Of a DNA stretch of 64,000 bases, positions 50,170 through 58,877 are shown in pieces. The notes under the pieces were generated by a model, which ran no database searches, was not told the DNA's origin, and was given only the letters and a program-made list of their open reading frames with translations. Position 1 is the stretch's first letter. Each line of letters begins with the position of its first letter. This DNA comes from CBFDCQ01 sp965603355 (lineage in GTDB: Bacteria; Hydrogenedentota; CAZGCA01; CBFDCQ01). The position numbers were made by a program, and so were the translations under genes. Where the stretch lies: positions 21,046-85,045 of the forward strand of contig CBFDCQ010000006.1 of assembly GCA_965603355.1 (NCBI GenBank). The letters run 5' to 3'.

Positions 50170-50724
50170 ATGAGAAAGAGGCAGCTGTTCTGGGTACCCA
50201 TGGTGATGCTTCTCGTGGCGGTATTGGCCGTGACGGGTTGTCGCAGAGGTACCGTGTCAACGAAATTCCCTGGCGGCGATGAACCGCGGGTAGTGGTAGA
50301 GCCACCTCCGCCGCCACCTCGGACGACTGGGCGTATAGATACAGCAACAATCCCGGAACCCGACGTCAGGCCGCTCGATTGGTCGCCCGAAACTGATCTG
50401 GAGACGGTCTACTTCGAGTTCGACAAGTCGAGCATAACCGAGGAATCGCGCGCAATACTCGAGCAAAACGCTGAGATTATAAAAGAGAATCCCGGTGTGA
50501 TAGTCCAGATCGAAGGGCATTGCGACGAGCGGGGCACAAACGAGTACAACATCGCGCTGGGTCAGAGACGTGCCAGCGCGACGCGCGACTACCTCATCGA
50601 GCTCGGAGTCAACGCGGGCCGGTTGGCGACTATCAGCTACGGCGAGGAGAGGCCGATCGACGCGGCACACAACGATGAAGCCTGGGCTAAGAACAGACGC
50701 GCGCAGTTCCGTGAGGCCGAATAA
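50170..50724 (+). CDS. pal: Peptidoglycan-associated lipoprotein Pal
   Basis: 184 residues from ATG 50170 (GAGGAGGG upstream; the start at 50098 is rejected). Lipobox AVTGC gives an acylated Cys at about residue 23, followed by a Pro-rich linker. The OmpA-like domain has VYFEFDKSSITEESRAIL, IEGHCDERGTNEYNIALGQR and RRAQF, which bind the diaminopimelate of peptidoglycan. Pal ties the outer membrane to the cell wall and interacts with TolB. Confidence 0.95.
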   Translation: MRKRQLFWVPMVMLLVAVLAVTGCRRGTVSTKFPGGDEPRVVVEPPPPPPRTTGRIDTATIPEPDVRPLDWSPETDLETVYFEFDKSSITEESRAILEQNAEIIKENPGVIVQIEGHCDERGTNEYNIALGQRRASATRDYLIELGVNAGRLATISYGEERPIDAAHNDEAWAKNRRAQFREAE

Positions 50725-50784
50725 CCATTGAGATGAGTTGCTGCGCGATTTTTTTGGCCCGCTAGCTACGGAGAATGGTTCAAG

Positions 50785-51642
50785 GTGAAGTTGAACAGAA
50801 CAGTATTGTGGTTAGTCGTGTTGTCGATGTGTATCTCCGGCTGTTTCACTTTGAGCGAGCCGGAGATACGACAGATCCAGAGGAGTGTGCTCGATACGCA
50901 TAGGCGCGTTGCGAAACTCGAGGATTCCACGTCAGTGTCTGTCCGGGAAATGCAGAACGAGACGAGAGCCACGCGTGCTGACGTGGGTGAGAACCTGAAG
51001 GAGTTGCAGGACGAGCTGCGCAGAACCGGCGAGAAGGTTGAGGAGAACACCTATCAAGTCAGGCAGCTCACCGCCAAGCTTGACGAGATACTCTACTCGC
51101 TGCAGGCCGCACAAGAGACTATCCCGCAGGAAAGAGTAGTGAAACCGGCTGATATCGAGGTCGAAGAACCGGAAGAAACCCCCACGGAGGCGCCGACCGA
51201 CACAGAAAAACCCGAGGCTGCCGTCCCTCCACCTCTTCTGAAACCTGTCAGCCCGGAGGAGGACTACAGACGCGCCAAGCGGGATTACGACAGAGGAAAC
51301 CTCGAGATCGCCAAGCTGGAGTTCGATGAATACCTGCGGAATTACCCGGATTCTGAACTCGCGCCTAACGCGCAATTCTGGCTCGCTGAGTGCCATTTCA
51401 AGAGCGGCGACTTCCGTACTGCCGTGACCGAATTCAAGAAGGTCTACACCGAGTTCCCGCAAAACAACAAGGTGCCCGACGCCATGCTTAACGAAGCGTA
51501 CGCTCACGATAGGCTTGGTGAGAGAGAAGAAGCTGTCAGACTATTGAGAAAGATCATTTCGCAATACGGCGACTCTCCCGGGCATGTGGCAGAGAGTGCC
51601 AAGATAAAACTGGAATCTCTCGGTGAGTCCGTGGACGAATGA
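50785..51642 (+). CDS. cpoB: Cell division coordinator CpoB (YbgF-like TPR lipoprotein)
   Basis: 285 residues from GTG 50785. Signal with lipobox CISGC. A long coiled coil (about 30-110: IRQIQRSVLDTHRRVAKLED, LKELQDELRRTGEKVEENT) is followed by a Pro/Glu linker and three TPR units (YRRAKRDYDRGNLEIAKLEF, FRTAVTEFKKVYTEFPQNNK, EAVRLLRKIISQYGDSPGHV). CpoB links Tol-Pal activity to PBP1B-type cell-wall synthesis. An acylated form, unlike the soluble E. coli protein, would tie it to a membrane. Confidence 0.9.
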   Translation: MKLNRTVLWLVVLSMCISGCFTLSEPEIRQIQRSVLDTHRRVAKLEDSTSVSVREMQNETRATRADVGENLKELQDELRRTGEKVEENTYQVRQLTAKLDEILYSLQAAQETIPQERVVKPADIEVEEPEETPTEAPTDTEKPEAAVPPPLLKPVSPEEDYRRAKRDYDRGNLEIAKLEFDEYLRNYPDSELAPNAQFWLAECHFKSGDFRTAVTEFKKVYTEFPQNNKVPDAMLNEAYAHDRLGEREEAVRLLRKIISQYGDSPGHVAESAKIKLESLGESVDE

Positions 51643-51766
51643 CAGCCGGATCGCCGCATCGGCCGCGTTCTCCTGCAGCCGCCGATTCCTTACTGCGGGA
51701 GTGGTTTCTTCCTCCGGTGCCGCGACGATAGTCGACGCAAGAAGCCTTTATTCAGGCTGACAAACC

Positions 51767-53200
51767 ATGGAAACCTTACGATCCACCGTCCTTGATACGA
51801 TAAGAGAACACGCTATGTTCCGGCACGGTGACTCGGTCGTCGTGGCGGTCTCAGGCGGGCCGGATTCGGTCTGTCTACTGCATCTTCTGAACGAGCTGCG
51901 GGACGAGTTTTCCCTGCATCTCAGGGTGGCGCACCTGGACCATTCCACAAGAAACGGCGAGTCAACCGAGGATGCTCTTTTCGTCGAATCGCTCGCCAAG
52001 CGCATGGACCTCGAATGTCACGTCGAGACCGTCGACGTGGCCCGGATGAAGCCGCCCGGCGGCTCGTTCGAGGCAGCGGCGCGGGATCTCAGGTACGAGT
52101 TCCTCGCCCGCGTCGCGAACCAGACAGGTTCCAGCAAGATAGCCCTTGGACATACGGCGAATGATCAGGCGGAGACAATGTTGATGCGCCTGATTTCGGG
52201 AACGGGACGACGAGGGCTGGCCGGGATTCGACCCGTCAGAGATCTGGACGACATCACCTGTGTTCGTCCCCTGATCGACGTCAAACGGAACGAGATCCTG
52301 AGCTACCTGGAGTCCAACAATGTACCGTACCGCATCGACAAGACCAACCTCGATCCGGCCTATTTCCGCAACAAGGTTAGGCTCGAACTCATCCCTCTAT
52401 TGGAGAAAGCGTACAATCCGCAGGTCCTCGACGCGCTGTTGCGAAGCGCGACCGTTCTCCAGGAGGAGGAGCAGTATCTGAGCGGGCTCGCACGCGAACT
52501 CGCCGAGCAGGCCGTGATGCGGCAAAACGGTTCCGTCATCGAATTGTCCCGCGACGTGTACGTTTCCGCTAACCTCGTCCTGCGACGGCGATTGATCATG
52601 GATGTAGCGCAGAGACTTTCCGAGAAAACGCTCCGGCTGACCGCCGCGTCAATTGAGGCTGCCGACGCACTTTGCGTTTCCGGCCAAACGGGAAACAGGG
52701 TGTGCATCTCGGACGACGTGGAGATCTCCGTTGAACGGGACCGGATCCTCGCAAAAAAGGTTCTCCCCCACCCTGCCACGGTCTCTCCGGGCCAGACGTT
52801 CAGTGTACCTTTGCCCGGGCGTGTCTCGCTCGAGACGTTCGGGATCGAGATCGAGACCAGCGTTTTCGAGCGCTCTCAGAGCATCGAGGAGCTAATCGCG
52901 GAATGCGGTCCACAACTGCAGTTCTTCGACGCCGAGAAGCTCGGCGGCGACTTGTACGTCCGCACGCGCTTGCCCGGCGACCGGTTCTACCCTCTCGGAC
53001 TCGGCGGAAAAAAGAAGCTCAGCGACTATTTCATAGACACGAAACGCCCGCGCTACGAGCGAGCGGAAACGCCCCTGTTGCTCTCCGGCGAGGACATCAT
53101 GTGGGTGGTGGGCGGGGCGGTTGACGACCGGTTCAAGCTTACCGATGACACCCGAAAGGTCCTGAAGGTGCAATGTGCACAAGTTGACCAGACTGTTTGA
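51767..53200 (+). CDS. tilS: tRNA(Ile)-lysidine synthase
   Basis: 477 residues from ATG 51767. TilS attaches lysine to C34 of the CAU-anticodon tRNA-Ile, so that it reads AUA codons. The PP-loop ATPase motif is VVAVSGGPDSVCLLHLL (about 28-44). LGHTANDQAETMLMRLISGT and YRIDKTNLDPAYFRNKVR are family marks. The C-terminal domains (about 380-470, GDRFYPLGLGGKKKLSDYF) contact the tRNA. The 3' end overlaps hpt by 26 bp, a common pairing. Confidence 0.95.
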   Translation: METLRSTVLDTIREHAMFRHGDSVVVAVSGGPDSVCLLHLLNELRDEFSLHLRVAHLDHSTRNGESTEDALFVESLAKRMDLECHVETVDVARMKPPGGSFEAAARDLRYEFLARVANQTGSSKIALGHTANDQAETMLMRLISGTGRRGLAGIRPVRDLDDITCVRPLIDVKRNEILSYLESNNVPYRIDKTNLDPAYFRNKVRLELIPLLEKAYNPQVLDALLRSATVLQEEEQYLSGLARELAEQAVMRQNGSVIELSRDVYVSANLVLRRRLIMDVAQRLSEKTLRLTAASIEAADALCVSGQTGNRVCISDDVEISVERDRILAKKVLPHPATVSPGQTFSVPLPGRVSLETFGIEIETSVFERSQSIEELIAECGPQLQFFDAEKLGGDLYVRTRLPGDRFYPLGLGGKKKLSDYFIDTKRPRYERAETPLLLSGEDIMWVVGGAVDDRFKLTDDTRKVLKVQCAQVDQTV

Positions 53201-53702
53201 CCAAAAACAGATCGACGCGCGAGTCAAGGAGCTTGCCGGCGAAATATCACGGGATTTCAGCGGCGAGCAGGTCGTGCTGGTGGCTGCGCTGAAGGGCGCG
53301 GCGTTTTTCCTCGCGGACCTCGCTCGCCAGATGACCGTGCCGGTCGAGCTCGACTTCGTGAGCGCGCACAGCTATGCCGGGGACACGTCAACCGGCGAGA
53401 TTCGGCTCGAAAAACCGCCCTCGCTCGATCTCAAAGGCAGAAAAGTCGTGCTTATCGAGGACATAATCGACACCGGCCGAACATGCGCGTTTCTCCTGGA
53501 TCTCATCGCGAAACAGGAACCTGAAACGCTCAAGATCTGTACACTTCTCGACAAACCCGCCAGAAGAGCCGTTGAGGTTCATCTGGACTACATTGGGTTC
53601 ACCATCGAGGACCGGTTCGTCGTCGGATACGGCCTGGACTACGACGAGAAATACAGGAACCTGCCCGATATCCACTACATCGAGCAAGGCCCAAGAACGT
53701 GA
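53175..53702 (+). CDS. hpt: Hypoxanthine phosphoribosyltransferase
   Basis: 175 residues from GTG 53175, overlapping tilS. It converts hypoxanthine or guanine plus PRPP to IMP or GMP. The PRPP motif is VVLIEDIIDTGRT, VVLVAALKGAAFFLADLARQ contributes the N-terminal loop, and FVVGYGLDYDEKYRNLPDIH is the purine-binding C terminus. In many bacteria ftsH follows; here the order is broken by the 3.7-kb module with a duplicated copy of this gene's 3' end at 57339-57461. Confidence 0.95.
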   Translation: MHKLTRLFDQKQIDARVKELAGEISRDFSGEQVVLVAALKGAAFFLADLARQMTVPVELDFVSAHSYAGDTSTGEIRLEKPPSLDLKGRKVVLIEDIIDTGRTCAFLLDLIAKQEPETLKICTLLDKPARRAVEVHLDYIGFTIEDRFVVGYGLDYDEKYRNLPDIHYIEQGPRT

Positions 53703-54095
53703 CCGGGAATTCGCATCTACCTATATGTCTCGGGGAGGGTCAAGGAGTACCTGCCAAAGATACTCGGCATTATGAAGAGCTTGAGCAAGGAGATCACAAC
53801 GATCTTCCAGTTCAGCAACAAGGTGGTCGAAACGTCCTTCGAAACACTGCTCAAAGGCAACATCCAGACCACGTTCGGGACAGACTTCAACTGCATCGCG
53901 CAATCCATTCTGGAGCGAGGCGTTGACAGAGCCGTCATCATCACCGACGGCTATGCGTCAATGTCGGATGACCTGAAACAACAGCTCAGGAAGCATGGCC
54001 TGGTGACACTGACCATTCTATTCGATGACGCCCAGACCTGTGAGGATTTCGCGCAGTTCGGTGAGGTTGTGCAGTTGGAAGATATCTGCGACTGA
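53703..54095 (+). pseudogene. Von Willebrand A-type protein remnant (N-terminally truncated)
   Basis: In-frame codons continue from just after the hpt stop: IRIYLYVSGRVKEYLPKILG then MKSLSKEITTIFQFSNKVVE, GNIQTTFGTDFNCIAQSILE, and VDRAVIITDGYASMSDDLKQ. This follows a VWA fold, where the metal site DxSxS should stand at the first strand; here it reads YVSGR, so the metal ligands are lost. The closest pattern is the VWA-like part of DUF2201 proteins. The N-terminal metallopeptidase part is absent. Translation from ATG 53772 would give 107 residues, which could still be made, but it looks like a leftover. Confidence 0.6.
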
Positions 54096-54139
54096 CGGGA
54101 TAGAGGACAAGCGGTTCCAGCAAGAAAATATCTTTCCTC

Positions 54140-57100
54140 TCAGTCTGCCAGTTCGATATCCTGGCGTACGGTCTCTCCTTCGCCCGCTTCTACAGTAACG
54201 GCCGATTCCTCGCCGCTACTCATATAGTAGACCTTGTAGGCGCCCGGTAAAAGCCCGTCAATGCTGTAGAAGCCATCCTCGTCAAGATTCGTGTGACACC
54301 ACGCACCATCCGACACGGGTTTCACGCAAATGCTTGTGAATCTGTCAAGAGGCAACGGCTGGCCGTCGGACGTTACGTAGCCTTCAATGGTACAGTTCCC
54401 CGTCGTGAACTCGAGGTCGACCTGAGTGACGCGACCAGGTTGCACGTCGACTGTTACCGACCGGCGACGCGTAATATCGCCAGGTTCAAAGGACCCCACT
54501 TTGTCTCCCGCGTCCACTTCATAGATCCCCGCAGGAAGCTGCTTAAGTTCGTAACGCCCGTCGTCGTGAGTGCGGGTGACATCATATGGCCTGCGGAAGC
54601 CAGGTCGCATAGATGACATCGATGTTAGCAGCCCTATAGGAGCCTCTGCAATGGGTACGCCATCGCAGGTGACATAGCCTTCCACGATACCCGCCTGCTG
54701 CAACCGAATGGTGATCTCGACTTCCTTACCCTGCGCGTCGACCTTGACCCGTTCTGGCGCGAAATCCGAATGCAGCACTCCCAGCTCATGCGGACCGGTA
54801 GAAAGACCTTCCAGAACAAAAACACCGTCCGCGTCCGTTACTGCCGCAACTTGCTGTCTCTTTTGAAGAGAGCGAGGAACATCACCGAGGTAAATGTTCG
54901 CCCCGCCGAGTGGACGCGAATCCAAGTCGGCAACTACAACACCGCGAAGAGTAGTACCCAAAGAGAGCTCAACGAGAATGCCGCCTGTCGTCTTACCGCT
55001 TTCCACGGCAATACCGGAAACCTCCTGACGAGCGTACCCCTCTGCCCACACTTCGAACGTGACCGTGCCCGGCTCCACATTGGGGAAAACAAACGCGCCG
55101 CTTTCTGAATGATATGCCTTTTGCTCCACGGAGCCGCGGCCTCGCGAAATGATGAAATCATTGACAGGACTTCCCGTATCCGCATCAACGACCTTGCCTG
55201 CGATGCTGCCTCGAGGGTCCATCACAACCTTGAGATCGGCTGTTCCCACCGCTACCGCCCGGAGCTGCATGGTGGCGTACTCATGATGGCGGAATCTGAT
55301 TCCAACCTCTCCCTCAGGGAGCCCCTCCATTACAAAATGGCCAGAATCATCCGTTTCGACCAGCTGGTGGTGCTCCTTCTTCAGACCAGATGTTTGTATC
55401 GAGACGCCCGGTATGCCCAAGCCTGCGGCGTTGCGAACAAAACCCTGTATGAATCCCTCGTATTCCCGCTTTGCTTCAACGAGAACTTCAACGCCTTGAA
55501 CCCGTTGACCAGCCCGAACCGTGACCGGTTCGCTGATGGCTGGTCTCCAGACATTCTCGTATTTGACGGAGAAGTACTGCGGGCCCGACGGAACTCCTCT
55601 GATCTCAAACTTACCTTGATGGTCCGTCGCCCCTTGCGGAAGCCAATGCGGCTGGTGGTGTCTTCTGTAATAGCGCTCCGTGTTGACATGCACAGCGGAG
55701 TTGGCTACCGGAAGACCATCGCTGTTCACAGCGTATCCAGATATGACGGCCTCAGGTTCCAACGCGAAATCCACCCCGATCACGTGCTCTACAACCGGAA
55801 TCTCAATGACGTCGGAGATGATGCTGCCGTAACCCTGCTTTGAGACCGCAACATGGAACGACGCGTTCTGCTTTACCAGGAACACATATCTGCCCTCGCT
55901 ATCCGTCTCGGTCTCGCTGGAAACCCAGGGAAAGCTGCTTCGCGACTCAGCTTTGAGCTGCGCCCCTTCGATCGGCTCCATCGCTTTGTCTGCGACGCGT
56001 CCCGACAGCTCGATACCCCGTTCAAAGGAGAAATCCACGTTCTCGACCCACTTCCCATCAGCCAAAGATACATTCTTCGACAACCACGTACGCACAACGC
56101 CCTCAGGCGCCCAGCAAGTAAGGGTGTAGTCGCCTGGTTCCAGTGCTTCAAGGATATATGTCCCGTCTCCCCCAGAAAGGAGCTCAATCTGTTCTGGCCC
56201 GTGCGCAATTAGTCTCGCACCGGATAGTGCCTCCCCTGTCTCGGAAACGAAAACGCGACCGGAGATGGCAGCAAGCCTGGGTGATGCCGGCTCAATTCCC
56301 AAGAGTCCTTGTGAAGATGGGTTCTCATTTAGAGGAGCCGCTTCTTCGACAGGAGGCTGGGTATGGCCCACAGTCGTGTCTTCCTCCCCAACAGGCTCAG
56401 GTTCCACGACAACTGTGCCGGTGACCTGGCGCGCGTGCTGCTTTTGCTTCATGACCCACGTACCAACGCCGCCCACCAAGATGACTGCCGTGACGATGGC
56501 AACGGCCTTCGTTACCGAGAGCCCCCCTAACAGCTTTGCAGCGCCGGCCGCAGTCAGCACGGCTCCTGCGACGGACGCCCCTGACCCCGCCGTTCCTGCA
56601 ACCGCGAGCTTCCCAAGGGCGGCGACAAGGGAAGCGGGCGCTGCGTGGCTCGTGTTCGCGGCCATCAAAGCAGCCAGGCCCGCTGCTGAGATGGGTATGC
56701 CCCGCTTCTTAAGCGACTTCCGAACCATCTCCAGGCCCTTCTGCACTCGGCTCGCGGCTGTCGAACGAGGAATGCCAAGCGTTTTGGCTAGCTCGTCGTA
56801 AGTCTGACCCTCCAGAAAATGTTTGATTACGGGCTCACGGATCTTCTCGGGCAGCGCTGCGATGGCCTCATCCACATGACTCTGGATGTCGTCCCAGCTG
56901 GCTTCACCAGCCGCGGCCGCGTTTTCAACAAACCTGCGCTCTCGCACCTGTCGCCGCTTATCCGACATTGCACGGTTGATAGACCGGTCGGTCGCCAACT
57001 TATGCAGCCATCCTCCCAGGGAAGACCTGATCACCGTGCTCCCTGTAGCAAGCTTGAGGAAGCACTCTTGCGCCACTTCCTCCGCTTCCGAGCCGTTTCG

Positions 57101-57220
57101 GAGGATTCTCAGACACGTTGCGTAGACCATGCGGGAATAGCGCGAGACGATTTCGGCAAAGGCGTCGGCGTCGCGGCGGGTTGTCCACTTCTCTATCAGG
57201 GCTCTGTCCGAAGAGTTCAT
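54140..57220 (-). CDS. ECF sigma factor fused to a membrane span and carboxypeptidase-regulatory-like repeats
   Basis: 1026 residues from ATG 57220 (GAGGAG 9 bases upstream). Residues about 10-80 are sigma-70 region 2 (FAEIVSRYSRMVYATCLRIL, EEVAQECFLKLA), 112-173 region 4 (DEAIAALPEKIREPVIKHFL, QTYDELAKTLGIPRSTAASR). After an Ala/Gly-rich region, VTKAVAIVTAVILVGGVGTW (about 236-256) is one membrane helix. The outer 750 residues hold about eight beta-sandwich repeats of the CarboxypepD_reg type (ISGRVFVSETGEALSGARLI, GYVTSDGQPLPLDRFTSICV). No anti-sigma gene is adjacent. The tethered sigma part would need release, perhaps by proteolysis, after the outer domain senses something. Confidence 0.85.
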   Translation of the reverse strand: MNSSDRALIEKWTTRRDADAFAEIVSRYSRMVYATCLRILRNGSEAEEVAQECFLKLATGSTVIRSSLGGWLHKLATDRSINRAMSDKRRQVRERRFVENAAAAGEASWDDIQSHVDEAIAALPEKIREPVIKHFLEGQTYDELAKTLGIPRSTAASRVQKGLEMVRKSLKKRGIPISAAGLAALMAANTSHAAPASLVAALGKLAVAGTAGSGASVAGAVLTAAGAAKLLGGLSVTKAVAIVTAVILVGGVGTWVMKQKQHARQVTGTVVVEPEPVGEEDTTVGHTQPPVEEAAPLNENPSSQGLLGIEPASPRLAAISGRVFVSETGEALSGARLIAHGPEQIELLSGGDGTYILEALEPGDYTLTCWAPEGVVRTWLSKNVSLADGKWVENVDFSFERGIELSGRVADKAMEPIEGAQLKAESRSSFPWVSSETETDSEGRYVFLVKQNASFHVAVSKQGYGSIISDVIEIPVVEHVIGVDFALEPEAVISGYAVNSDGLPVANSAVHVNTERYYRRHHQPHWLPQGATDHQGKFEIRGVPSGPQYFSVKYENVWRPAISEPVTVRAGQRVQGVEVLVEAKREYEGFIQGFVRNAAGLGIPGVSIQTSGLKKEHHQLVETDDSGHFVMEGLPEGEVGIRFRHHEYATMQLRAVAVGTADLKVVMDPRGSIAGKVVDADTGSPVNDFIISRGRGSVEQKAYHSESGAFVFPNVEPGTVTFEVWAEGYARQEVSGIAVESGKTTGGILVELSLGTTLRGVVVADLDSRPLGGANIYLGDVPRSLQKRQQVAAVTDADGVFVLEGLSTGPHELGVLHSDFAPERVKVDAQGKEVEITIRLQQAGIVEGYVTCDGVPIAEAPIGLLTSMSSMRPGFRRPYDVTRTHDDGRYELKQLPAGIYEVDAGDKVGSFEPGDITRRRSVTVDVQPGRVTQVDLEFTTGNCTIEGYVTSDGQPLPLDRFTSICVKPVSDGAWCHTNLDEDGFYSIDGLLPGAYKVYYMSSGEESAVTVEAGEGETVRQDIELAD

Positions 57221-57338
57221 CGGGGATATCTCCTCTATGAAACAGCTCCGCTTCATCCATTCTACTCATATGACAGCGCCGATGCCAGAATATACGAAAA
57301 TAAACTGAGCGCGCCTGCGAGAGTGGTACGTTGCGCCT

Positions 57339-57461
57339 GACTATATCGGATTCACCATAGAGGACCAGTTCGTTGTCGGATACGGCCTGGACTACGACGA
57401 GAAATACAGGAACCTGCCCGATATCCACTACATCGAGCAAGGTCCAAGGTCGGGGATCTGA
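57339..57461 (+). pseudogene. Duplicated 3' end of hpt
   Basis: About 110 bp match hpt at 53587-53697 with seven differences, all but one silent, and a run of about 70 identical bases. It encodes DYIGFTIEDQFVVGYGLDYD then EKYRNLPDIHYIEQGP and RSGI before its stop. No start or PRPP motif is present. The preceding codons VAP also fit an Hpt, so slightly more than the aligned part may have been copied. Confidence 0.9.
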
Positions 57462-57476
57462 ATCCTGCCGGGCGCC

Positions 57477-58877
57477 TTATTCTGCCTCGACAACGTGCCC
57501 CTGCTCGCGCAAACGTCGCAGTTTGTAAATCAGGGCGCGTCGGCTGATGCCAAGGGCACGGGCGGTCTGGGTCCGGTTGTAGTTGTTCTCGCGCAGTGTC
57601 TGAAGGATGACAGCACGTTCGACGTCCTCCATACGCTTGCCCGACGACGGTTCTCCGGACTCCGCGTCCGTTGCGACCGCAGCTTTCTGGACCCGCTTTG
57701 GCAGATGTTCGGGAAGGATCAGTTCGCCGCGAGCCATGAGGCAGGCCCGCTCCATCGCGTTACGCAGTTCCCGCACGTTGCCGGGCCATTCGTAAAGCTC
57801 CAGGCAGGTGATAACCGAAGCCGACAGCCTGGGTCGTGCTCCGGAAAACTCCGCAGCGAAAAGACTGGCGAGTGGAACAATGTCCGCCCGGCGTTCGCGT
57901 AACGGCGGGACAAATATTTCGATCACGTTCAGGCGAAAGAAAAGGTCCTGTCGAAAACGCCCTTTCTCGACCTCCATTTCAAGGTTGCTGTTGGTGGACG
58001 CCAGAACTCGCGCGTCCGTCCGGCGCTCACCGCTCGAGCCAAGCCTCTGGAACGTACCATCCTCCATAACCCGCAGGAGCTTTGCCTGCAGGCCGTGTGA
58101 CATTTCCGCAATCTCGTCAAGAAGGATGGTTCCTCCATCGGCCTGTTCAAAGCGCCCGACGCGGTTCGTTGTCGCGCCGGTGAACGCGCCTTTGACGTAA
58201 CCGAACAGCTCGCTTTCCAGGAGAGGTTCGGGAATCGCCGCGCAGTTGACTTTCACCAACGTGCCGGCAGCACGGGGGCTCCAGCCGTGAATCAGATCGG
58301 CGACCACTTCTTTGCCGGCACCGCTCTCGCCGGTGATCAGGATCCGCGTCTCAGAAGGAGCCACGAGTGCAGCCTCGCGGAAGACCCCGCGTATCTGCGG
58401 ACTTTGGGAGACAACGTGTTCGGGCAGTTCGAACTCATCTGAAACGCGTGCCTGAACACCGTCATCCAGTCCTATTGATCGGCGAACCCATGAGAGCAGT
58501 TCGTCAAGATCGATCGGCTTTTCCAGGTAGTTCACCGCGCCATCGCGCATGGCACCGACCGCGTCGCGGACATCCGCATAGGCCGTCACCAGCAATACCG
58601 GTAGGATGGAATTCTTCTGTCTTGCCTGACGCAACGTCTCCAGGCCGGATATGCCCGGCATGCGCACGTCCGAGATCATCATCGCGATCTCTTCTGAATT
58701 GAGAGTCGCCAGCGCCTGCTCTCCCGACGCGGCGGTGACGACTGCAAATCCCTGGCTGGTGAGGAATGACTCCAGGAGACTTCGCTGGCTCGAGTCGTCA
58801 TCGACCACGAGAATGCTCGCGCGGTCAGCAACGTCGTCAGGTGTATTCGTCGGCATGTCGATGCAACCGTCCTCCAT
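57477..58877 (-). CDS. NtrC-family sigma-54-dependent response regulator
   Basis: 466 residues from ATG 58877, directly after the kinase stop (TAGATG), so translation is coupled; ATG 58856 is an alternative. Receiver domain (21-135) with VVDDD and phosphoacceptor Asp70 in MMISDVRMPG. The AAA+ domain has GESGAGKE (183-190) and the sigma-54 loop GAFTGA (230-235), with the second Walker region GGTILLDEIAEMS. The Fis-type HTH is NRTQTARALGISRRALIYKL. It opens sigma-54 promoters when phosphorylated by the upstream kinase. Targets unknown; its place after the secretin genes suggests control of secretion or pili. Confidence 0.95.
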   Translation of the reverse strand: MEDGCIDMPTNTPDDVADRASILVVDDDSSQRSLLESFLTSQGFAVVTAASGEQALATLNSEEIAMMISDVRMPGISGLETLRQARQKNSILPVLLVTAYADVRDAVGAMRDGAVNYLEKPIDLDELLSWVRRSIGLDDGVQARVSDEFELPEHVVSQSPQIRGVFREAALVAPSETRILITGESGAGKEVVADLIHGWSPRAAGTLVKVNCAAIPEPLLESELFGYVKGAFTGATTNRVGRFEQADGGTILLDEIAEMSHGLQAKLLRVMEDGTFQRLGSSGERRTDARVLASTNSNLEMEVEKGRFRQDLFFRLNVIEIFVPPLRERRADIVPLASLFAAEFSGARPRLSASVITCLELYEWPGNVRELRNAMERACLMARGELILPEHLPKRVQKAAVATDAESGEPSSGKRMEDVERAVILQTLRENNYNRTQTARALGISRRALIYKLRRLREQGHVVEAE

